Part shown: piece after piece, positions 43,360 to 51,773 of the stretch
Numbering within the stretch: position 1 is the first letter of the stretch
How the letters are laid out: the number at the start of each line of letters is the position of its first letter
Source: Pseudomonadota bacterium
Lineage (GTDB): Bacteria > Pseudomonadota > Alphaproteobacteria > Rhizobiales > Xanthobacteraceae
Assembly: GCA_023386885.1 (NCBI GenBank)
Contig: JAEWIX010000011.1
Location: 1-64,000, forward strand
Direction of reading: 5' to 3'
DNA length: 64,000 nucleotides
The notes under the pieces: model-generated
Seen by the model: the letters and a program-made list of their open reading frames with translations, nothing else
Told to the model about the DNA's origin: nothing
Database searches by the model: none
Translations under genes and position numbers: made by a program

Positions 43360-44114
43360 TTCAGTTCAAAGAGGATTGGAACCGTGAAGGCAAATTGCGC
43401 CCCGCCGATATCGGAAGGCGGAGTCGGCAATGGTTGCGCGCGTCGCAGGAGTTCGAGCGTCTCGTGATCGAGTGCCTGCGAGCCGCTGCCCTTCACGATC
43501 TTGCTGGAGACGATGTGGCCATGGCGGTCAACAACGAAGGACACGCGGGCGGTGCCGGACTCACGGCGGACCTGAGCTTCATGCGGGTAACGCTTGTTGC
43601 GTTGCAGATGCAAAGCCAGCCGCCGCTTCCAGCTCACCATTTCAGCTTTGCGCGATGCTGCGGCAGTCGGCGCGGTCGTGGTCGACGCGGCGACCAGCGG
43701 AGGCGAGGCATTCGGAGTTTTCTCCTTTTCCTCTTTCTTCTCTTCCTCCTGTTTCTTCGGCTCCGGCGGCGTTTCCAGCGCGACGTCGGGCTCGGCAACC
43801 TGCGGGAGCGGCGGTTCGGGCTCCGGCTTTTCTTCGGTCTTTTGTTCGGCCTTCTCCTGAGGCGGTGGCGCCTCGTCGGTCTGCATCTGCTCCTCGCCCG
43901 GCGCAACGTCGCGGGCAATGGCCTCCTTGAAAGACTCGGTGGTGAAATCGACCTCGATCGCCGTCGTGGTGTCGTAGGTGTCGCCTTCTTCCGCAGGAGC
44001 CCTCAGCAAGGCCGCGGCTACCGCGCCGTGCAGCGACAGCACCGCGACGAAGCAGATCGCCCATCGCAGCAGGTCGCGATGCGTCACGCCACGATAGGGC
44101 CGCGCCGCGCTCAT
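43356..44114 (-). CDS. tonB: TonB-family energy transducer
   Basis: The 252-residue protein has a single N-terminal membrane anchor (LLRWAICFVAVLSLHGAVAAALL, including the Ser/His pair of TonB anchors). A Pro/Glu/Lys-rich periplasmic linker spans about 80-140 (PEPEPPLPQVAEP, PEPKKQEEEKKEEKEK). The C-terminal TonB domain is LALHLQRNKRYPHEAQVRRESGTARVSFVVDRHGHIVSSKIVKGSGSQALDHETLELLRRAQPLPTPP. It transmits the ExbB-ExbD proton-motive force to outer-membrane receptors such as the one encoded divergently at 46,132. It overlaps exbD and the SecA paralogue by 4 bp each. Confidence 0.95.
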   Translation of the reverse strand: MSAARPYRGVTHRDLLRWAICFVAVLSLHGAVAAALLRAPAEEGDTYDTTTAIEVDFTTESFKEAIARDVAPGEEQMQTDEAPPPQEKAEQKTEEKPEPEPPLPQVAEPDVALETPPEPKKQEEEKKEEKEKTPNASPPLVAASTTTAPTAAASRKAEMVSWKRRLALHLQRNKRYPHEAQVRRESGTARVSFVVDRHGHIVSSKIVKGSGSQALDHETLELLRRAQPLPTPPSDIGGAQFAFTVPILFELK

Positions 44115-44578
44115 TGCGCGCCTCCGCTTTGTGACGCGGCGGCTGCGGGTTGCGCGCCGGCGGATTCAAGCCCGACCAGGGCGATCTTGAGGTAGCCGGC
44201 GCCGCGCAGGTCGTTCATCAGCGTCATCACGTCGCCGTAGGGAACGGTCTTGTCGGCGCGCACGAACAGCCGCTTGCTGTGATCGGACGACGTTACGGAG
44301 GCGAGCGAGGCCGCCAAAGTGGCGCGGGAGATCGGCGTCTCGCCGACGGCAAGCGTGCGGTCGGCTTTCAAGGTGATAAAGATCGGCTTTTCGGGGCGCG
44401 GTTGCTTGGTCGCCGTCGATGCCGGCAGATCGACGGCGATGTCGACGGTCGCCAGCGGCGCGGCAATCATGAAAATGATCAGCAGCACCAGAATGACGTC
44501 GATGAACGGCGTCACATTGATGTCGCTTACCGGCATCATCTCGTCGTCGGATGAGGCTTGCGGAAGTTGAGCGCCCAC
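44111..44578 (-). CDS. exbD: Biopolymer transport protein ExbD
   Basis: The 155-residue protein has MPVSDINVTPFIDVILVLLIIFMIAAPLATVDIAVDLP, the ExbD transmembrane helix with the essential Asp (FIDVILVLL). The periplasmic domain (KPIFITLKADRTLAVGE, RLFVRADKTVPYGDVMTLMNDLRGAGYLKIALVG) follows. It ends in a Gln/Ser/Ala-rich tail. It forms the proton channel with ExbB. The stop overlaps the tonB start by 4 bp. Confidence 0.95.
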   Translation of the reverse strand: MGAQLPQASSDDEMMPVSDINVTPFIDVILVLLIIFMIAAPLATVDIAVDLPASTATKQPRPEKPIFITLKADRTLAVGETPISRATLAASLASVTSSDHSKRLFVRADKTVPYGDVMTLMNDLRGAGYLKIALVGLESAGAQPAAAASQSGGAQ

Positions 44579-44583
44579 GAGCG

Positions 44584-45777
44584 TTACTCCGCCGCGCGCC
44601 GGTGGGGCATCAGTTCGGCCCGGTTGAGATCGCGGCTCACCATGCGCAGCAATTCGGCGGAGCCGTCACCCAGCAAGCCGCGATAGCTGGCGATGGCGCG
44701 TGCGAACATGTTGTAGATCATCACCGCCGGGATCGCCGCGACCAGACCCATCGCGGTTGCAAGCAGGGCTTCGGCGATGCCGGGCGCGACGACGGCGAGA
44801 TTGGTGGTCTGCGATTTCGAAATACCAATGAAGGCATTCATGATGCCCCAGACGGTGCCGAACAGGCCGACGAACGGCGCGGTCGATCCGATCGTTGCCA
44901 GAATGCTGGTGCCGCTCGTCATGCGCCGGGACGCCGCCGCTTCGATGCGGCTGAACAGCGAGGCGACGCGCTCCTTGATGCCGTCATGATTCATCGCGTC
45001 GCGCGAGCGATGAAGCTCGTCGAGCGCGGCGTTGGTCAGTGTCGCAATGTCGCCGCTGGCATTCTGAAGTTTGTCGCTGGCATCTTCGAGCGAGCGTGCG
45101 CTTTCGACGCGGCGAAGGTCTCGCATTAGCTTGCGCCGCGCGCCCAGCAATTCGAGGGTTTTGGCAAGCCACACCGACCAGGTGACGACCGAGGCGAACG
45201 CCAGGCCGATCATCACCGCCTTCACGATATAATCGGCGGCCATGAACATGCCGATCGGCGTCAGTTCGTGCGGCAGGATCGAGCTTCCTTCGGCGGCCTC
45301 CACCGGTGAAGGCTCGGTCGCGGGCGACGTCTGCGGCGGGATTGGTGAAGGCGTCGCGGTGGCGGGGTCCGACGATGCCGTTGCTGGCGCTGCTTGCGAT
45401 CCGACCGACGGCGCCGGAGAGGCAGGTTGGGTAGCGGGTTGTGCAACGGATTGATTGACCGGCGAAGCAGGAAGAGTTGTTTGCGCCGGAGGGACAGCCG
45501 TTTGCGACGCGGAAGGTGCCGACGTCGAGGGGGCGGTTGGCGTAGACGGCACGGTTGCAGTCGGGGCGGGAGACGTCGGGGGTGTCGTTGCCGGCGCGGC
45601 GGGCGCCCGATCGGACGCAACGGACGGCGTCGACGGGGCATTGGATGGTTGCGCGTAAATCGGATGCGGCGTCAGGGAAACCGCCAGAAGAGCGGCAAGC
45701 GCGACGGTCGGCGCTTTCGCCGCTCGCGATGGGAAACGGCGCTCCGTCGCGCGGGAGGTCTTCAGAGACTGGTTCAT
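44584..45777 (-). CDS. exbB: Biopolymer transport protein ExbB with extended N-terminus
   Basis: The 397-residue protein has a signal peptide (APTVALAALLAVSLTPHPIYAQ), then about 130 residues of Ala/Pro/Ser/Thr-rich periplasmic sequence. The ExbB/TolQ core follows: MFMAADYIVKAVMIGLAFASVVTWSVWLAK, GTSILATIGSTAPFVGLFGTVWGIMNAFIGISKSQTTNLAVVAPGIAEALLATAMGLVAAIPAVMIYNM. E. coli ExbB is about 244 aa, so the N-terminal extension is large, as in several Rhizobiales members. It is the first gene of the exbB-exbD-tonB-secA-like operon, divergent from the siderophore receptor. Confidence 0.94.
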   Translation of the reverse strand: MNQSLKTSRATERRFPSRAAKAPTVALAALLAVSLTPHPIYAQPSNAPSTPSVASDRAPAAPATTPPTSPAPTATVPSTPTAPSTSAPSASQTAVPPAQTTLPASPVNQSVAQPATQPASPAPSVGSQAAPATASSDPATATPSPIPPQTSPATEPSPVEAAEGSSILPHELTPIGMFMAADYIVKAVMIGLAFASVVTWSVWLAKTLELLGARRKLMRDLRRVESARSLEDASDKLQNASGDIATLTNAALDELHRSRDAMNHDGIKERVASLFSRIEAAASRRMTSGTSILATIGSTAPFVGLFGTVWGIMNAFIGISKSQTTNLAVVAPGIAEALLATAMGLVAAIPAVMIYNMFARAIASYRGLLGDGSAELLRMVSRDLNRAELMPHRRAAE

Positions 45778-46131
45778 TTCGACAGACTTTTTGTTGCGCC
45801 GCCGATCCGGATCGATTGCAAGGCGGGACGGAGGTGAATGACACCTCGGAGTGGTCTAACGTCTTGGCTTTCCGAATCAAACAAGCAAGCGGGCGGGATT
45901 TTTAGAATCGCTTTAAGGCCGAGATCGATCAGGAGGCTGATTGTTGTCTCGCGAACTGATTATCCCGCGTCATCCCGCGCATTTCGAGAGGGCCTTCGCT
46001 AGAAGGCCTATAAACTGCGTCGAATCCCGGTGTCGGCGTGTTGCTCATTAAATTTCGGAAAGATATGACGAGCGAAGTTGTCGCGGATGTGAGCTTGTTT
46101 TCCGCGATGGTATCACTGGGGAACAGGGCAC
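45778..46131. promoter_or_regulatory. Divergent promoter region between exbB and the siderophore receptor (354 bp)
   Basis: This gap must carry the promoters for the exbB operon (minus) and the receptor (plus). A 17-mer TTTAGAATCGCTTTAAG at 45,901-45,917 matches the first half of the Irr-type iron control element (TTTAGAA-N3-TTCTAAA) exactly and 4 of 7 positions in the second half. No classical Fur box was found by eye. The rest shows no gene. Confidence 0.35.
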
Positions 46132-48591
46132 ATGGGCAATGCATCGACACATCACGCGACAGTGTCGCGTGACGAGGGCGCGATCGCGCGCAATATTTCG
46201 GCGATCGGATGGAGCAAGGCGATGATCGGCATCGCTGCGGTGATGCTGATTCCGGATTCTGCCGACGCCCAGCAGGCTTCCAATAGTGATGACCTTCCTC
46301 AAGTTCGCGTGACCGCACCGAAGCGTCAGGCCAAGCGGCACGTTACGCGCCGCGCGCCGGTACGCGCTGCGCCGGCACCAGTTGTCGCCGCGCCGAGTAA
46401 CGTTCAGGTCAATCCGATCGTCGGTGATGGCCATGGTGTCACCGGCTATCAGGCGCCGGCGCAGGCCGGGATTTCCCGCCTTCCGGTGCCGCTTGCCGAC
46501 ACGCCGCAGACCGTCAACGTGGTGACGCAGCAGGTTATTCAGGAGCAGCGCCTTCTCAGCATGGAAGATGCGCTGCGGACCGTGCCCGGCATCACGTTCA
46601 GCGCTGGTGAAGGCGGTCAGCAGGGCGACAGCCCGATCATTCGTGGCTTCGCCGCGCGTGGCGACATGTTCCGCGACGGTATTCGCGATCCGGGCTGGTA
46701 CACGCGCGACCTGTTCAGCAGCGACCGTGTGGAAGTGCACAAGGGGCCGTCGGGCTTTGCCTTCGGTCGCGGTTCGACCGGCGGCGCGATCAACACCGTC
46801 TCCAAGCTGCCGCAGGCGACAAGCTTTATTGACGGCACCATCAGCGGCGTCACCAGCGGTGGCTACCGTGCCGAAGTCGATGCCAATGGCAAGCAGGGCA
46901 ATCTCTCGGGCCGCATCGCGGCGATGTATCAGGATATTCCCACTCAGGATCGTGATCATGTGTTCACGAAGCGGTGGGGCATCGCGCCATCGTTCAAGGC
47001 CGAATTCTCGCCGGACACGCGAGCGATCTTCAGCTACGTCTATCAGGGCGAAGACAGCGTGCCGGATTACGGTCACCGCTATCTGCCGGCACCTGTCTAC
47101 AGTTCCTCGACCGGTGCGCTGACTAACGGCGGCTACTATGGCAACGGTGCTGCGACGCCGCCGATGCCGGTGCCCCGCAATGTCTGGTACGGCGTTGCAA
47201 GCGGACCGCTGGCCGACCGTCAGTTGACCGATACCCACATCGGCACCGCCCGTTTCGAGCACGACTTCAATGCAAACCTGAAGATTTCGAACGCGACCCG
47301 CTACATCAGCGTCAACCGTATGGCGCGGCCGACTGCGCCGCGCGGTGAACTGCAGGCCGACAACGCGACCGCCATCACCCCTGGCTACCCTGTTGATCTA
47401 ATGACGATTGGCCGCCAGCATTTCGCGACGGAGACCGACAACACGCTGCTCATCAACCAAACCGATCTGACCGGAAAGTTCTGGACGGGCGGATTGCAGC
47501 ACACGTTTGCAATGGGCGTCGAAGCCGCGCGGGAAACCCGCGATCAGGTGCGCGCCAACTACTGCGTGCCGGGCAATCTGGCGTGCCGAACCAGTATCTG
47601 GTCTCCGGTCGATACATCCTATGGTGGGCCGGATACCGGCTTCGGCTTGCCGAACTCGACCACATCGACCAACTACGCGGTCTACGGTTTCGATCAGGTC
47701 AAGTTCAACGAGTACTTCGAACTGCTCGGGTCGATCCGCTACGACAGCTTCCGTTCGAAGTACCTTGCCACACCGGCGAGCGCCGAACTCAACCGCACTG
47801 ATAACATGGTCAACTGGCGCGTCGGCGGCGTCTTCCACCCGACGCCGAATTCGAGCGTCTACGCCGCGTATGGCGTTTCACATAATCCGGCAGCCGAATT
47901 CCAGACGCTGAGCGATGCCACGACCAATGCCGCGAACGTCCTTCTCGATCCCGAGCGCAACACGACGCTCGAAGTCGGTGCCAAAGCGGATGTGCTGGGC
48001 GGAAAGCTGACACTCAGCGGTGCCGTATTCCGGATCGAGAAAACCAATCTGCGTGTTCCGGTCGATCCAGTCCTGAACACCGCGTTGGTGCTCGACGGTC
48101 TGGCCCGCGTTGACGGTGTCGAATTGGGTGTCGCCGGCAAGCTGACCGACCAGTGGAGCCTGTTCGCCGGTTACAGCTATCTGAAGTCGGAGATCGTCAA
48201 TACATCCAACCTGGCCGAGCTTGGGCGTGAGTTGCCCAACACGCCGCCGCACAACTTCACGCTCTGGACGGCTTATGACCTGACACCGCAATGGACCGTC
48301 GGAGGCGGCGTGACCTATGCCGCGCGCACGTTCGTGAATACAACCAACACCTCCTACGTGCCGGATTACTGGAAGCTCGATCTGATGACGAGCTACAAGG
48401 TCACCAAGGACTCGCTGCTGCAGCTCAATATCTACAATGTGACCGACGAGCTATATTACGCGCAGTATTACGGAGGCCACGCCGTGCCGGCTCCCGGACG
48501 GACGGCCATGCTGACCTATCGCGTTCGCTTTACCCCGCCACCGGCGGTGAGCGACATGCCGCTCAAGGCGCCGCGCTACGTGAGCAAGTAG
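46132..48591 (+). CDS. TonB-dependent siderophore receptor
   Basis: The 819-residue protein has a long leader with the hydrophobic core SKAMIGIAAVMLIPDSADAQ. A Lys/Arg/Ala/Pro-rich linker precedes the plug domain (LADTPQTVNVVTQQVIQEQRLLSMEDALRTVPGITF ... IIRGFAARGDMFRDGIRDPGWYTRD, VEVHKGPSGFAFGRGSTGGAINTVSK), and a beta barrel ends LTYRVRFTPPP. The plug is like Fiu/PiuA-type ferri-catecholate receptors (TIGR01783). The TonB-box is probably in the DDLPQVRVTAP segment. Substrate unknown. It is divergent from exbB and followed by a piuC-type gene, a pair typical of iron-starvation loci. Confidence 0.93.
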   Translation: MGNASTHHATVSRDEGAIARNISAIGWSKAMIGIAAVMLIPDSADAQQASNSDDLPQVRVTAPKRQAKRHVTRRAPVRAAPAPVVAAPSNVQVNPIVGDGHGVTGYQAPAQAGISRLPVPLADTPQTVNVVTQQVIQEQRLLSMEDALRTVPGITFSAGEGGQQGDSPIIRGFAARGDMFRDGIRDPGWYTRDLFSSDRVEVHKGPSGFAFGRGSTGGAINTVSKLPQATSFIDGTISGVTSGGYRAEVDANGKQGNLSGRIAAMYQDIPTQDRDHVFTKRWGIAPSFKAEFSPDTRAIFSYVYQGEDSVPDYGHRYLPAPVYSSSTGALTNGGYYGNGAATPPMPVPRNVWYGVASGPLADRQLTDTHIGTARFEHDFNANLKISNATRYISVNRMARPTAPRGELQADNATAITPGYPVDLMTIGRQHFATETDNTLLINQTDLTGKFWTGGLQHTFAMGVEAARETRDQVRANYCVPGNLACRTSIWSPVDTSYGGPDTGFGLPNSTTSTNYAVYGFDQVKFNEYFELLGSIRYDSFRSKYLATPASAELNRTDNMVNWRVGGVFHPTPNSSVYAAYGVSHNPAAEFQTLSDATTNAANVLLDPERNTTLEVGAKADVLGGKLTLSGAVFRIEKTNLRVPVDPVLNTALVLDGLARVDGVELGVAGKLTDQWSLFAGYSYLKSEIVNTSNLAELGRELPNTPPHNFTLWTAYDLTPQWTVGGGVTYAARTFVNTTNTSYVPDYWKLDLMTSYKVTKDSLLQLNIYNVTDELYYAQYYGGHAVPAPGRTAMLTYRVRFTPPPAVSDMPLKAPRYVSK

Positions 48592-48625
48592 ACGGTTCGA
48601 CACCGACCGTAACTTGACAGCGATC

Positions 48626-48660
48626 GGGAGCCGGCGTCGCAAGATGCCGGCTCCCTTTTT
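48626..48660 (+). terminator. Rho-independent terminator between the receptor and the PiuC gene
   Basis: GGGAGCCGGC and GCCGGCTCCC form a 10-bp perfect stem with a 10-nt loop and a TTTTT tail. It ends only 7 nt before the next start codon, so part of it overlaps the leader of the downstream gene. Confidence 0.9.
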
Positions 48661-48667
48661 GGGGAAC

Positions 48668-49360
48668 ATGCCGATGCTGGTTCGAATTCCGAATGTCCTG
48701 ACGCCGGAGCAGGTGCGCCATTGCCGCGATGTGATGGAAAGGGCCAGTTGGGTCGATGGCCGGGTCACGGCCGGCCATCAGTCCGCGCAGGTCAAACGCA
48801 ATCTGCAACTGCCGGAAGGCACGCCGGAGGCGCGCGAACTCGGCGACATGGTGTTGGCCGCGCTGAACCGCAACCCACTGTTCATGTCCGCGGTGCTGCC
48901 GAAGAAAATCTTCCCGCCGCTGTTCAATCGCTACGACGCCGAGGGCGAGATGAACTTCGGCTCGCATGTCGACAATGCCATTCGCACCATTTCCGGCACC
49001 GGCGTGCGGGTGCGGACCGATGTATCATCGACGTTGTTTTTGTCGTCGCCCGACGAATATGACGGCGGCGAACTGGTGGTCGAGGATACCTATGGCACGC
49101 ATGCGGTAAAGCTGCCGGCCGGTGACATGATCGTCTATCCCGGCACCAGCCTGCACCACGTCACAAAGGTGACGCGCGGCTCGCGCGTGGCGTCGTTCTT
49201 CTGGACCGAAAGCATGATCGGCGATGTCACCCGGCGCGCCATGATGTTCGACCTCGATATGTCGATCATCCGCCTCAACGCCGATCATCCGGAGCATCCC
49301 TCGGTGCTGTCGTTGACGTCGCTGTATCACAACCTGCTGCGCCAATGGGCGGAGACCTGA
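48668..49360 (+). CDS. PKHD-type Fe(II)/2-oxoglutarate hydroxylase, PiuC/YbiX family
   Basis: The 230-residue protein reads MPMLVRIPNVLTPEQVRHCRDVM, WVDGRVTAGHQSAQVKRN, PPLFNRY, FGSHVDNAIRT (His-x-Asp), YDGGELVVEDTYGTHAVKLPAGDMIVYPGTSLHHVTKVTRGSRVASFFW (distal His and the Arg for 2-oxoglutarate) and SLYHNLLRQW, matching E. coli YbiX and Pseudomonas PiuC over the whole length. Such genes are associated with siderophore receptors, and the hydroxylated substrate is unknown. A second ATG two codons later (MLVRIP) is equally plausible. It ends 1 bp before the convergent apbE. Confidence 0.93.
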   Translation: MPMLVRIPNVLTPEQVRHCRDVMERASWVDGRVTAGHQSAQVKRNLQLPEGTPEARELGDMVLAALNRNPLFMSAVLPKKIFPPLFNRYDAEGEMNFGSHVDNAIRTISGTGVRVRTDVSSTLFLSSPDEYDGGELVVEDTYGTHAVKLPAGDMIVYPGTSLHHVTKVTRGSRVASFFWTESMIGDVTRRAMMFDLDMSIIRLNADHPEHPSVLSLTSLYHNLLRQWAET

Positions 49361-49361
49361 G

Positions 49362-50372
49362 CTAATCCAGCATCATGTCGAGCGCCGGCGTCGTGCGTTC
49401 GCTGAGGCGGTCGCCGTTCCGTTGAAACCGGATCAGCGCGGCGAGATCGTGCGCGACGGCGAAGTCGAGCCCGGCATCCGGCCCCAGCACCATCAGCGCC
49501 GTCGCATAGGCATCAGCTTCCATGCAGGAGCGATGCAGGACCGTGGCGGTGATCATGCCGTTGGCGATCGGCCAGCCGGTGCGCGGATTCAGCGTGTGAG
49601 AGAAATGTTGCACGCCGTTGGCGAAGCCGCGTTCGCATCCCGAGGTAGCGATCGCCAGATCGTGCAGCGCGACCAGCATCGGCGCCGTTTCAGTGTCGAT
49701 CAAGGCAGGACGGTCGATCTCGACCCACCATGGACTGCCGTCCGGCTTGACGCCGTGGCCGCGCAACTCGCCGCCGATTTCCACGAGCGCGTGGTGGATG
49801 CCGTGTTCGCGGAGCGTGTCCATCACCAGGTCGACTGCGAAGCCTTTGGCGATGCCGCAGAGATCCACCGGTCCGGTCCCATGTCGGCGCATGCGGCGTG
49901 AGGTGGGGTCGCGCTCGAGTTGCCGCCAGCCGCAGGCGCGATGATGGACGGCGATATCATCCGCCGACGGTGCTGTCTGTCGCGGTCCACTCGGCCCAAA
50001 GCCCCAGAGATCGATCAGTGCACCCATGGTCGGGTCGTAAGCGCCGTCGGATTCCTGGGCGATGCGAATGGCGCTGTCCATCACCCGATCGAGTTCGGGC
50101 GGCAGCGTTTGCCATTGATCCAGCGGCAGAGCGTTGAATCGAACAATGTCGGCTTCGCGCTCCCACGGACTCATCTGCATCACCACGCGCGCAAGCGCGA
50201 CGGGGATCATCCGTTGCAGCGTCTGTTTGCTGATGGAGGAGCCGACGAACTTCACAGACCATGTGGTGCCCATGGTCGTCCCCGCCAGTTCCTGGATGAT
50301 GCCGCCCGCAGGCACGGCGCGCGGCATCGCCGACATGGTCGGGATAGCCACGCGCCGTGAGGCGGATTCCAT
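49362..50372 (-). CDS. apbE: FAD:protein FMN transferase (ApbE family)
   Basis: The 336-residue protein has the ApbE signatures TTMGTTWSVKF, MSPWEREADIVRFNALP (family MSxWxxxSxIxxFN with E for the Ser), DGAYDPTMGALIDLWGFG, DLCGIAKGFAVDLV (Mg2+/FAD site), ALVEIGGELRGHG and SHTLNPRTGWP with the CMEADAYATALMVLG block. ApbE attaches FMN to Thr residues of partner proteins, in this context perhaps to the PepSY or DUF4198 proteins or another membrane reductase. No lipoprotein signal is seen. The start is an ATG, with a GTG one codon earlier. Confidence 0.9.
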   Translation of the reverse strand: MESASRRVAIPTMSAMPRAVPAGGIIQELAGTTMGTTWSVKFVGSSISKQTLQRMIPVALARVVMQMSPWEREADIVRFNALPLDQWQTLPPELDRVMDSAIRIAQESDGAYDPTMGALIDLWGFGPSGPRQTAPSADDIAVHHRACGWRQLERDPTSRRMRRHGTGPVDLCGIAKGFAVDLVMDTLREHGIHHALVEIGGELRGHGVKPDGSPWWVEIDRPALIDTETAPMLVALHDLAIATSGCERGFANGVQHFSHTLNPRTGWPIANGMITATVLHRSCMEADAYATALMVLGPDAGLDFAVAHDLAALIRFQRNGDRLSERTTPALDMMLD

Positions 50373-50384
50373 CACAGGCGTTGC

Positions 50385-51194
50385 TTATTGCGGCAGCACT
50401 TCAACCGTTGCGGCGTAGTTGCTGCGCCGCTGGGCGTTCTTGATCGTGCTCTTGTCATCGCGCACCGATGCGCTCATCCAGTAGAAGCCCGGCCCCGGCC
50501 AGGTCACGCTGAAGGTGCCGGACTCGTCGGTGGTGACCTTGCTGTCGTTCAGCTTGTCGCGATAACGGATGCCGCCGGGAACGATCTCGACATTGACGCC
50601 GGAGGCCGGCTGGCCATCCAGTACCAGCCGGAACGTTGCCTTCTCGCCGGCGACGAGATTGTTCGGGTGAGTCACCGGAACCATTTCGAGTCCGGTGCCG
50701 GTCGGCTTCAGCGTTTCGGTTGAGGGCTTGCCGGAGGTGACGAAGGATTCGATCCGGCCGCGGCTTTCCGTCAACCTGACGTCGGTGGCGTTGGCCGGAA
50801 TGGCGGTCGCGAGCTGATCGGCCTTGCCGCGCCAGCGCTTGTTCTGTCCGTCCAGCTTGTAGCTGGCGAACGCGCCGTTGTTGACCACCATGATCTTGTA
50901 GGTGCCGGGCGCGGCGAGCTTGACGTCGAAGGTGCTGCGGAAGCGGCCCTTCGAGGTGTTTTCAGCCGTCACGGCCTTGCCGTCGGGTCCCAGGATCGAC
51001 AGGTTGTCGAGTTGCAGGGCGTGATGCTCGAAATAGAACAGGTCGTTGGAGATCGCTGCATCGACCGTGACCCAGGCATCGGTGCCGGACAGGACGGTGG
51101 CCGATGGCAGAAGCCAGGCGCGATGCGCCTGCGCTGGCACGGCAAGCAGAGAAATCGAGGCTGCGATCAGCGCGAGCTTGAGATGCTTGGTCAT
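50385..51194 (-). CDS. DUF4198-domain periplasmic protein
   Basis: The 269-residue protein begins MTKHLKLALIAASISLLAVPAQAHRAWLLPS, a signal peptide followed by the mature start HRAWLLPSATVLSG typical of DUF4198 (nickel/cobalt- and iron-cluster-associated). Ig-like beta segments follow, with AAPGTYKIMVVNNGAFASYK, GEKATFRLVLDGQPASGVNVEIVPG and DESGTFSVTWPGPGFYWMSASV. His residues near the new N-terminus could bind metal. AAGGA lies 7 nt before the ATG. It sits between apbE and DUF2271 in the operon. Confidence 0.9.
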   Translation of the reverse strand: MTKHLKLALIAASISLLAVPAQAHRAWLLPSATVLSGTDAWVTVDAAISNDLFYFEHHALQLDNLSILGPDGKAVTAENTSKGRFRSTFDVKLAAPGTYKIMVVNNGAFASYKLDGQNKRWRGKADQLATAIPANATDVRLTESRGRIESFVTSGKPSTETLKPTGTGLEMVPVTHPNNLVAGEKATFRLVLDGQPASGVNVEIVPGGIRYRDKLNDSKVTTDESGTFSVTWPGPGFYWMSASVRDDKSTIKNAQRRSNYAATVEVLPQ

Positions 51195-51250
51195 GGTGTG
51201 ATCCTTATCCAAGGGCCGTCACTACAGACGGTGCGGTTGATCCAGTATGG

Positions 51251-51763
51251 TTATGGAGTGAGCTTCAGCGCAATCGTGCCGAGTTCGCTTTCGCCCTTGG
51301 CTTGTGCGGTCGCCGGGGCCTTCGGCGGCCACTCGAACGGTACGCGCAGCAACTCGCGGCCGCCGACTTCGCGCGCGGCCTCGATTACGAGTTGATAGTT
51401 GCCGGGCGTTAGGCCGTTGAGCGGCTTGGCGGCGGCGTCGAACTTCAATTGATGAGTGCCGGGCGCGCGGGTCGGGCTGCTGAGGCCGTCCGCCGGCATG
51501 GTCAGCTCGCGGCCGGTGCGGCGCCACCACTGCCGCATATCCTTCAGCCACTTGGTGCCTTCGTTGTCCTTGTGCTTGACGTCGTACCACACCGCTAGGT
51601 TGGTGATCTTGCTGCCATCGGCGCTTTCGACCCACATCGCTACATACGGTTTGTGATATTCGGCGACGTTGAGCTGCGGAATGTCGACGCTGATGGTCGC
51701 CTCGGCTGCCAACGACGAGCCTGCGGCGAGAGTGCTGAGTGCGGCAGAAATCAGGAGGCGCAT
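51251..51763 (-). CDS. DUF2271-domain periplasmic protein
   Basis: The 170-residue protein has a signal peptide (MRLLISAALSTLAAGSSLAA) and the DUF2271 pattern: RPYVAMWVE-like KPYVAMWVESADGSKITNLAVWYD, KWLKDMRQWWRRTG and FEWPPK. The family is conserved in clusters with DUF4198, ApbE and PepSY proteins beside TonB receptors. The function is unknown. It starts 56 bp upstream of DUF4198. Confidence 0.9.
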   Translation of the reverse strand: MRLLISAALSTLAAGSSLAAEATISVDIPQLNVAEYHKPYVAMWVESADGSKITNLAVWYDVKHKDNEGTKWLKDMRQWWRRTGRELTMPADGLSSPTRAPGTHQLKFDAAAKPLNGLTPGNYQLVIEAAREVGGRELLRVPFEWPPKAPATAQAKGESELGTIALKLTP

Positions 51764-51773
51764 GGCTTACCTT

